64,000 nucleotides of DNA, from contig JALLLS010000022.1 of NCBI GenBank assembly GCA_025094145.1, forward strand, positions 353,501-417,500, in the 5' to 3' direction. The notes beneath the pieces are model-generated. The model made no database searches. It was not told where the DNA came from and was given only the letters and a program-made list of their open reading frames with translations. This stretch comes from Spinellus fusiger. Lineage: Eukaryota; Mucoromycota; Mucoromycetes; Mucorales; Phycomycetaceae. This document shows positions 56,655 to 64,000 of the stretch, piece by piece. Position 1 is the first letter of the stretch, and each line of letters begins with the position of its first letter. A program made the translations under genes and the position numbers.

Positions 56655-56999
56655 TTACGTCCGAAAAGAAGAGCTTGCTGTAGGTGTAGAATAAGGCCTG
56701 GTGTAGAATGTAGAGAGTGCCTTTACTGTGCTGCTTGGCACCAAAGAATGGGTCAGAAAAGTTGTGGCCTGCACTTGTCCATTCACAGCCACCACGACAA
56801 TAGTGTCTTCATAGGCATTGGCTTCTTCTTTTGATTTGTTGAGTAAAAGAGCCACAGCGGTGATTAAGAAGATGCCCAGAAGAAACGAAAGACATATCAA
56901 ATAGAACCAAGCTGGTAAATCAAATACTTCATATCGGCTGACAGGAGGACAGTTCTTCTCGAGTGATGATTCTGGTGTGGTTTTTTTCATGAGTTTCAT
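56655..56999 (-). CDS. Small single-pass membrane protein, 114 aa, unknown
   Basis: Single-exon minus-strand frame. Residues 1-28 are polar (MKLMKKTTPESSLEKNCPPV), residues about 30-53 form one strong transmembrane segment (WFYLICLSFLLGIFLITAVA), and the rest is Thr/Ser-rich. There is no cleavable signal peptide, so it would be a signal-anchor protein with a short N-terminal side. I do not recognise a family. The ATG lies about 30 bp from a pyrimidine/AT-rich upstream stretch that could be its leader. Confidence 0.5.
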   Translation of the reverse strand: MKLMKKTTPESSLEKNCPPVSRYEVFDLPAWFYLICLSFLLGIFLITAVALLLNKSKEEANAYEDTIVVVAVNGQVQATTFLTHSLVPSSTVKALSTFYTRPYSTPTASSSFRT

Positions 57000-59873
57000 T
57001 TAATTTTCTTTTAAGCATATAAAAAAGGGTACGAAATGAAGGTGAATTTTGTCGGGAGAGCGTATTTATATCCAATATGGGCCTCATGCGATTGAGGAAA
57101 GAAGAAAAAAAAAAGGCGTTTTAGACTTTGTTCTTATTGAATCATTGAAGGCGTGAATGTCATTGATATTTCTATAAAGGAGAAATGGCATCTCCCTGAT
57201 CGCTAAGTTATTTTGCCTACTATGAGCGTCTGTGCCTTTTTGTGTAGCTGGATTTCTATCCATTCAATGATATAATAGTCTATAGGGCCATATATCATAG
57301 ATGCATATATCCATACCTACATAAATACATACGTAGATGGAAATAGAAAGAGAGATAGGCTCGAGAAATACCTGAGAAATACTTAAGAAATGTTAGAGAA
57401 ATACACAAATAATTAACATTTACTAAATATCTTTCTATAGCTACAGATTGATAAACACATATACGTTTGAGGCTATGCCTTTATTGCTCAATGTAAATGA
57501 GTGCATTCGCATCTTCTACTCTCTTTCATTATCATTCACTATACATTATGAGAATATTTAAATGAAAGAAAGAAAGAAGGATACTCAAAAGATATCTACC
57601 CCATTACTGTTTATCATGTCCTTTATCTGTTGGTTTTCTCCTTTCTATTCATCACATCCTATATTATGTTGTCTCTATTTAATAAGATGTTAAATATCTT
57701 CCTATGAACTATTAACAATGAATCATTATCAAGAAATAAATAATACACATTTTTCAATAAGGAAGTCAAGACAAATTAGAATGATAAAGATTAGCCTATG
57801 AAATACTTGATATGAGTATGGACCCACATGAAGAAACACACATGGAGTCTTTGTGACACCTTGGCAGTGGAAGCCAACTGCTTTATGTGTCAATAAGTCA
57901 AAAGCAGTATTTCTATATCAAGAAGATATTAATTTATAGTTTGCATAGGATGTAGAAGATACATCATACACACACCAGAACTCCCAAAGGGTCTTGTATT
58001 GAACAGGGAGAAGAATTAATCTATAAGCCATCAACACGTGCAATAGTATGAATAATGAGTAAATCAATCCATGGAGAATAGAGATGAAAAATAGGACAGG
58101 ACAATATCTCTTCTTACTGGATTGAATTAACTTTATTGCTCTGGTAGTGTATGGATACACCTCCAAGAAACAGTCTTCTTGGCATTGAATGTATTTATAT
58201 AGTGAAATGACATTGCAAACAGTGATACAGTTTTATTAGTCATGTTCTGATGCTAAAGACGGATACTGTGACTGGGTCCACTGCACATTCACAAAGTTTT
58301 GAGTGATGAATAGAATGAAAAACAAAACAAAACAAAAAACTCTTTGGTGAATCTTCTGGCAGCAGAACAAGAACTAGACGCTGATCCGGGCCAATTTTTA
58401 TTTAAATTTGATCTTTATTTTTTCCTTTTCTATTCTGTGCCTCTTTTGAGGTCTCATTTTGTTTTTTCTTTTTGCCTTCCACCCTTCTTTTAATAGATTG
58501 TGTGTATGTGTCAATAAAGGTCACCAATTTCCATACAAAAGAAAATCCTTACATGGATGTTCCTCTAAAGTGAAAGAGAAAAAGAAAGAAGTACGAGCCA
58601 TCTAAACACATATTTCTTATATATACTTCATCTTGATAGTGTTATCAATTTATGAATTCATTAAATAGAGATACAAATAGTCAATAAACAAACAAACAAA
58701 TAAATAAATAAAAAGGTGTTGATACTTCAAAACAATAGTTCTATTTCGATTTCATCTAACAACCACTATTAGTCATTGACATCTATCATTGCCTGGCATC
58801 TCCAATGCATACTGAGCATGAGGCCATTCATATATTATTTACAGATTGCCTTCTCCAGTAAAATGCTAGTCTCCAGCTTTCAATGAGTGACAGCTATCTC
58901 TTTATTTAACCTTGATGATCCTAAGCTGAGTTAAGATCTATGTTCAATATTCATGTAATATCAGAAATAGACCTGATGTTTATTAATGGCTCTTGGACAG
59001 TAATAGACCGTGTCTGGGGGTGAGTGCTACAATGGTTCATTTGTATGATTATTAAGGGTGTGAATGGCTGTAGTTTAGAAAAATCTAAAATAAGATAGTG
59101 CAATAAGTAATGATAGTGATATGTCTATGTCTATTCACTGAAGACATGTATCACACTGTATAACTTCATAATACATAAACACATGACGACTGGTCTACCT
59201 CTTAGTTGTGATCGAACCCACCTGATAAAGATGTTGTACCATGCTGGTTGGTGTTACTATTAACTGTGTTTATGCCATAGTGGATTGATCATTCTCTACT
59301 TTTACATAAAATCACACTGTTGTTTTTGAGTGGATAGTGTAGAATAATAGCTCCAGAAAAAGACAAAACGCATACACAGCATCTTTGTAGTCTATAAATG
59401 TGCCAATAGAGATAGAGCCTCACAAAAAGGAAAGAGGAATAAAAGAATAAAAAGTGCAAATATACATTGTATTGTAAATAAGGCTTGCAAATAAGAAGTT
59501 CCAATTATGAATATCTGTATTACACTAGCAATTTTATTAAACTATTTGTGCATATATGCTAGAATGATATCTTTACAATAACAAGAATAAAGAAAAACAA
59601 GCAATAATCAAGACACAGAATACAGTTGTAGTCTATAAGCAGTAAAGTTAAACAGTGCATATATGTGCATATTAAGATGATTATTATAAAGAATATTAAA
59701 AAAGCCATTCAATGGTATGAATAGGCACTTCATCATTAGTATCTAAAAAGACAGAATAGTATAGCTAATAGACACAAACATCCTAAAACATGAAGAGATT
59801 AGTATAAAAAGGCAGTCTAAAGATCTGCTTCTTGTTCATCATACTATTCTTTAACTTCTACTATCTTGCTGCT
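57000..59873. other. Gene-poor region with repeat relics
   Basis: About 2.9 kb, AT-rich, no supported gene. 58615-58990 contains sequence related to repeats near 38.8-39.4 kb and 61.1-61.5 kb (ATTTATGAATTCATTAAATA, AACAACCACTATTAGTCATTG, GCCTGGCATCTCCAATGCAT). A (CAAA)n/(TAAA)n run is at about 58685-58710. A small minus frame at 57918-58166 has no recognisable content. Confidence 0.5.
58615..58990. repeat. Dispersed repeat relic (same family as 39.3 and 61.4 kb)
   Basis: Aligns by eye with 61250-61450 and 39280-39450 through TTTATGAATTCATTA, AACCACTRTTAGTC and GCCTGGCATCNCC, and with 61095-61220 through ATGAGGCCATTCA and CCAGTAAAATG(G/C)TAG. Confidence 0.6.
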
Positions 59874-60521
59874 ATGTTGAAATCTGTTCTGATTATTATC
59901 TTTGCATTGATCTCTCTTATCTCTGCCTATAAGGGTAGAGAAATCACATTGCAAGACATTTACTATCATTAGTTTTCACCTGTATGTCTTTCTACTGGAT
60001 TGTACTAACAAACAATTCAGTTTAGAGCCCAAAGGTATAACCAATTGGATAGGTGGAAAGAATTACACTGTTAGATGGTATAATCTCAAAACACACTTGG
60101 TTTATATTGAATTAACATATGTATGGTTATCTAGGAAAACAAACCTTTCTAGAAGGAAGCTCTCTCAAGCTCTGTAATTATTTAAAATGTCATAGTCAGC
60201 TCTTATTCATATCTCTATTTAGTGGTTTTCTGACTCTTGCTGAGTCTGAACAAGGCCTTTATCCTAGATCATTTATAGATCGTAGAAATAGGTATTCAGG
60301 TTTAGCATGTAAGTACATTGAAGAGTGTGTATAATAAATGCTTATAATGTTATACTTTTGTAGATCGATTTAAAAGAGATATTCCTCTCAGCAAAGGGTT
60401 TATGGAAATTACCGTTCCTGAAAACATTAATTGGAAATATGCTAGGCTTGTATTTATGAGCTTCAGTTTTTCTGATCATAATTTTGGTGCATTTGCTACT
60501 GTGAATGTAACATCCCATTAG
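59874..60521 (+). CDS. Small secreted protein with Kre9/Knh1-like domain (spliced)
   Basis: The ATG at 59874 opens a signal peptide (MLKSVLIIIFALISLISAYK). A donor (GTAGAG) directly after it and an acceptor before 60033 would join to GITNWIGGKNYTVRWYN, which has the (W)xxGxxYTVRW pattern of Kre9/Knh1-type domains. A third segment (about 60230-60310) gives LTLAESEQGLYPRSFIDRRN. The last exon (60364-60521) gives YRFKRDIPLSKGFMEITVPE and RLVFMSFSFSDHNFGAF, ending VTSH. The exact second junction is unresolved, but the last (GTAAGT at about 60311, TAG at 60363) is clear. The domain is the beta-sandwich found in many small secreted fungal proteins. No GPI tail is present, unlike the 5813-6976 gene. 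Confidence 0.6.
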
Positions 60522-62526
60522 TAATTACATCATTTTATATTCAAAATGTTTCTTTATAATGAATGAATACAAACACTTAGTTTTTCTTGCTTATCATCTA
60601 TTATTATTACTACTACTACTACTACTTTTGTATAAGCACTTGGCTACTTTTGAATCAGAGAAAAGTAGACAGAGAAGTGAGATTATACTTGTTTTTTTTA
60701 TGTTCATTTGAATTAGACTTTTAATGATAGTAGTTACTGAACATTTTGCAATAAGAATATTCATTTAGTTATAAAATACACTTCTCTTTATTCATGGAAT
60801 GTTTGAGGCCCATAACTATAGAATTCATAGAGTAGTAGTCATAGTAGAGAATAGTATATAGACTGTTGGAATATGGAATAGAATGGAATGAGTCTGTATC
60901 TCCAGAAAATAATGAATGGATAGATAGATAGATAGAAATAAAATCTTGGAACTACTCTATTCATCAATTTAAAGATCTCATAACCTGTCTCCTTCATCTA
61001 CATTTCATATTACCAAACACATACTTTTTGTTTTCTGGTTTTTCATAATAGTATATGCACTTTTAGTGTAAAGTGGCTAGTATTTAGTAGGATCATCTTT
61101 ATTATCCATCACGCTGTACTGTGTCCACTGTATGCTAGCAATGAGGCCATTCAACAATTTCTCGGAGATTACCATCTCTAGTAAAATGGTAGCCTTCAAC
61201 TTTGTCTTGTTCTATATAAAGTGACCAGAAAGTAATCTCTCTTTTCAAAATGCAGATTCTCTTTTCTTTTCTATACATATTTTCTTTTCTAAATAGGTTT
61301 ATCACTTTATGAACTCATTAGATATAAGCATAGAGCCTTCAATAGATGCATAAAGTAGTGTATAAGATACATAATAGTGGTTTTTATTACCAGGTTACTT
61401 AGCAACCACTGTTAGTCTTTGGCATGAATGACAGCCTGGCATCACCTTTTCATAGTGGCAATGAGGTTGTTTATTGTCTTTTGATATTTTACCCCACTCT
61501 AGTCTACACTATGGACTCTGACTTTTCCTTGGTGCAGTAGACCTTCCTGTTCTTCTCGGTACCTAGTATTGGTCATGAGCAAATCTCAATGCCAGTCTCT
61601 TTTCTATATATTTCAAGTTTCTTCTTTTTTTTTATCTTTTTTTTAATAAAAAAGAGGCTCATGATAGATAGCACAAACAGTGTAGAAGGTACTGTTATAA
61701 TAAGATAGAAAATTAAAGAAAAAAAGAAAAAAAAGACTAGCTTTCTATCTATCCCCATTGTTATTTTTCTTCCAAGTAGTGAATGGTATCCAATGCAAAT
61801 TATAACATAGCAAGATACACTTTTTTTTATATTTTTTTGCAAGACGAAATACTGAATGACCAATGAACATAGTGTACCAATGAGACATGATTGTTCATGT
61901 TGACTGTGATTGTTGATGTTACTTTCTGCAATGAAGAGAAGTCTCCTTTATTTCTATGTTTAAATTCATAGAGGTCTGTTAAAGTGAGATTTTGGATACT
62001 ATTCTCACGAGCCAAGCATATCCACATTGAAGTTATCTATTTCCTCAATGACCAAGGACATGACCAGGCATGGGCAGGATAAACACCCATAAGCATGTGC
62101 TAAATATTTCCAAATAAAAATAGAGATAAAGGTAGGTTGCCTGATGCCACGGATAAACTGAACAAATAGAATATGGCTTAATTGATTGGCTGATGATGGC
62201 TCATGGGCCTCCTTTTTAATCTATAAATGTATCTATTTTCCCTTGATGCCTAACAACCCATATCTTATGTCTCATGTCTTGTGCTGAAGATGGACGATAG
62301 AAATACAGGACATTTGTTCATACTACTATCAATGCATAACACCAGCACTTATAGACCGCATGCATTTCTCTCTTTATTTCTCTACTTATCTTCAAACACA
62401 GACGTAATATATAAACATGGAGTAATACTAATAATAGACACAGGAAATAGACACAAGAAATAGACACAAGAAATAGAGAAGAACAGGAAACAATAGAAAA
62501 CACTAGGAGACACTAGGAGACAAAGG
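60522..62526. other. Gene-poor region with repeat relics
   Basis: About 2 kb without a supported gene. 61080-61240 and 61250-61560 are relics of the dispersed family described at 39.3 and 58.7 kb. Short (GATA)n and (ACT)n runs occur near 60920 and 60610. An AAATAGACACAAG direct repeat lies at about 62445-62475. Confidence 0.5.
61250..61560. repeat. Dispersed repeat relic with Tc1-like inverted motif
   Basis: Contains AGTGGTTTTTATTACCAGGTTACTTAGCAACCACT, described here by its ends AGTGGTT and AACCACT (about 61377-61411), then GTTAGTCTTTGGCATGAATG and GATATTTTACCCCACTC, in the same order as 39341-39455. Confidence 0.65.
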
Positions 62527-63627
62527 CTAATCATGAAGAGGCAGATGAGTATAACTAGCATTGACCAATTCAACACTCTCTGCCTTTCTGGCGCCCTCTT
62601 CATCCTCTACCACGGCAATTCCCATGCATTGACGCATTTTGCGCTGAATGGATTTCCCCCAAATTACAGGCACTAGCGACAGACACGACACAGCCAGCAG
62701 TTTCAATACCAGTGACAGAGAAAAAATGTCGGATGTGGAGGTGAGGTCACCCAACACATCACCTGCTTCTGCACATACAAAGTTGTAAGGCATTGAACCT
62801 AAAAGTGTTGAATAAAAGAAGGGCACCACTGAGATTCCTAGAAGAGAGGAAATCATATTGATGAACCTATAAAAGTAAATGGCATGAGTCTTATCTGTTG
62901 TTGGTTGCTGGTTTCTTCTTTCTTTTTGCTCTGCCCGCTCACTGAACACAGACAGAGAGACAGAGAGACAGATAAAACGGAAGGAGGCTTACCAGTAAGG
63001 TGTAAAGGGAAAGAGACGTATAAATAAGAGCCACCAAAAGATCTCAGTATTCGATTTGCTATTTCTCACTTGTTGGATCATGCCTTGTGCACGCCTGGAC
63101 ACCCAGCCAATCTGCATAAACGGCTTTCCCACCAGCAGGGCAAGGTAATACGCAAGAGTGGCCCCCACAGCAGTCAGTACGCTTGTCCAGAGAGTGCCAA
63201 TGATAATGCCATGTACATAGCTGGCCAGTAGGTTCAGCAGCACAGACCCAGGCACAGAAAAGGCTTGTTGCCATAGATACACTACTGAGAACACACAGGC
63301 TACTGAAATAGAGCCCTGGAGAGAGGAGGAGGAGAGCTCTTCTAGTTGGGTTGCTGTGGATTGGGCATCCTTTAATGTTCTAGGCAGAGTAATTCCTAGT
63401 ACCTGGTGAGCCAGTGTCACTGTGAATAAGAGAGAGAACAGGGCAATGGTGATGAAGAATAAGAGGCGTGGTACGAGTGATTTCCAGGTAGGACGAGCTA
63501 CTGTGTCGATGCGATAGATACGTTCGTCTGCTTCATGTTCAATGGGTTTGTCATCCAATTCTGTGAAATCAACGGCCTCTTCTCCTAGCAGGGTTTGGCT
63601 TGAGCTGCTATCTATTCTGAAGGTCAT
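62527..63627 (-). CDS. TMEM41/VTT-domain (SNARE-associated Golgi type) membrane protein
   Basis: Two minus-strand exons (62993-63627 and 62527-62866; donor GTAAGC, acceptor TATAG) join at a Trp codon to 324 aa. Residues 1-48 are cytosolic and acidic. TM1 is at about 54-75. The VTT/DedA core runs from about 105: VYLWQQAFSVPGSVLLNLLA, LTAVGATLAYYLALLVGKPF, then FIRLFPFTPYWFINMISSLL and STLLGSMPYNFVCAEAGDVL. The FxRxxPFxPxWFINxxS pattern is typical of TMEM41A/B. TMEM41B and VMP1 are ER scramblases needed for lipid droplet and autophagosome formation; Tvp38 is the Golgi relative. Assignment to the TMEM41 branch rests on the WFINMISS motif. A purine-rich GGAAAGAA run lies 20 bp upstream. Confidence 0.87.
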
Positions 63628-63645
63628 TCAAATGCCGATGAAGGG

Positions 63646-63705
63646 GGAAAGAAGGAAAGAAGGAAGGAAAGAAGGAAAGAAGGAAAGAAGAAGAGGGAAA
63701 GAGGA
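63646..63705. repeat. GGAAAGAA polypurine repeat upstream of the VTT gene
   Basis: About seven GGAAAGAA/GGAAGGAA units lie on the + strand directly upstream of the minus-strand start codon, equivalent to a CT-rich leader in the transcript sense. Confidence 0.85.
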
Positions 63706-63965
63706 GAAGAAATAGACGTACGCCAAGCTTAACACTTTTTTGCATACAAATTATAAACGAAAATAAAAAAAATGTCGGAGTCATCTCTACTCTTCTTTTT
63801 CTTTTATTTTTATTTTTCTCTTTTTAATGTCCATTTTTCCTTGTTTTTATATATATTTATATTTATATCTATATTTATATTTTTATATCTATATTAGAAA
63901 TCTCTCTTAATATTCATCTGTTGGCTCTCTCATCATACACCTCTGCCTCTTCTTGTTCTGCTGTC

Positions 63966-64000
63966 ATGCCCAGTCTTCATATTATAGAATCCTCTCAAGA
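63966..64000 (+). CDS. Possible start of a further + strand gene (3' partial)
   Basis: An ATG at 63966 preceded by a CT-rich leader (about 63900-63965), like those before other + strand genes here, opens MPSLHIIESSQ up to the window edge. Only eleven codons are visible, so the product cannot be judged. Confidence 0.3.
   Translation, partial: MPSLHIIESSQ

Noticed and set aside
59205..59240. tRNA-like B-box sequence (GGTTCGATC on the minus strand)
   Set aside because: The flanking bases do not form a T-arm of five pairs and no acceptor or anticodon arm fits; judged chance.

Overview
The window is nuclear DNA from a filamentous fungus, most likely an early-diverging one (Mucoromycota, probably Mucorales). 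It is AT-rich. Genes carry many short spliceosomal introns (38 to about 170 bp) with GTAAGT/GTATGT-type donors and TAG/CAG acceptors. The gene set includes fungal cell-wall proteins (Kre9/Knh1-like, a Skt5/Chs4-like chitin synthase activator) beside genes of general eukaryotic type that ascomycete yeasts have lost or simplified (DENND6, a WASP that keeps its CRIB motif). A LINE-like ORF1 and Tc1/mariner relics fit the same group. The phylum is inferred from content; no marker was aligned.

Layout. 1-1985: 3' part of a DENND6 gene (+). 3382-5648: RuvB-like 2/Reptin (+) with a 7-nt first coding exon and a 12-nt microexon. 5813-6976: GPI-anchored Kre9/Knh1-like wall protein (-). 9103-13448: two small orphan genes (+) and an unrecognised 323-aa gene (-). 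17040-30507 is a dense gene block: WASP (-), Sel1-repeat chitin synthase activator with a CaaX box (+), Met30/sconB-type F-box/WD40 protein (+), Cys3/MetR-type bZIP (+), ZNHIT3 (-), Naa20 (+) and Yak1 kinase (-). 30639-34499: CSC1/TMEM63 channel (-).

35.9-44.3 kb is a transposon-rich island: a decayed Tc1 copy, a degenerate five-unit tandem array of hairpin-containing repeats, an LTR-like insertion, a second Tc1 relic, a structurally complete Tc1/mariner element with TA duplication and long terminal repeats (1.33 kb, pseudogenised), and a LINE ORF1 element followed by a 5'-truncated LINE with the same 3' tail.

45.2-56.9 kb returns to host genes: an LRR protein with a PP1-docking motif (-), a BAR-SH3 protein with a C-terminal Cys cluster (-), V-ATPase subunit a (+), an uncertain gene, a small P-loop kinase (-) and a single-pass membrane protein (-). 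57-62.5 kb is gene-poor and holds a small secreted Kre9-like gene and scattered relics of the repeat family seen near 39 kb. 62527-63627 is a TMEM41/VTT-domain membrane protein (-), and a new + strand gene may begin at 63966.

Functional links. The F-box/WD40 gene and the bZIP gene lie side by side; their fungal homologues form one regulatory pair (SCF-Met30/sconB ubiquitinates the sulfur-assimilation bZIP activator Met4/Cys3/MetR). WASP, the BAR-SH3 protein and V-ATPase subunit a belong to endocytic and endomembrane function, and the Skt5-like and Kre9-like genes to wall synthesis, but these are not evident clusters. I found no clearly new multi-gene system. The strongest candidates for novelty are the 37.2-38.1 kb repeat array, the ORF1-only LINE arrangement, the MET30-bZIP pair and the unusual exon/intron structures.
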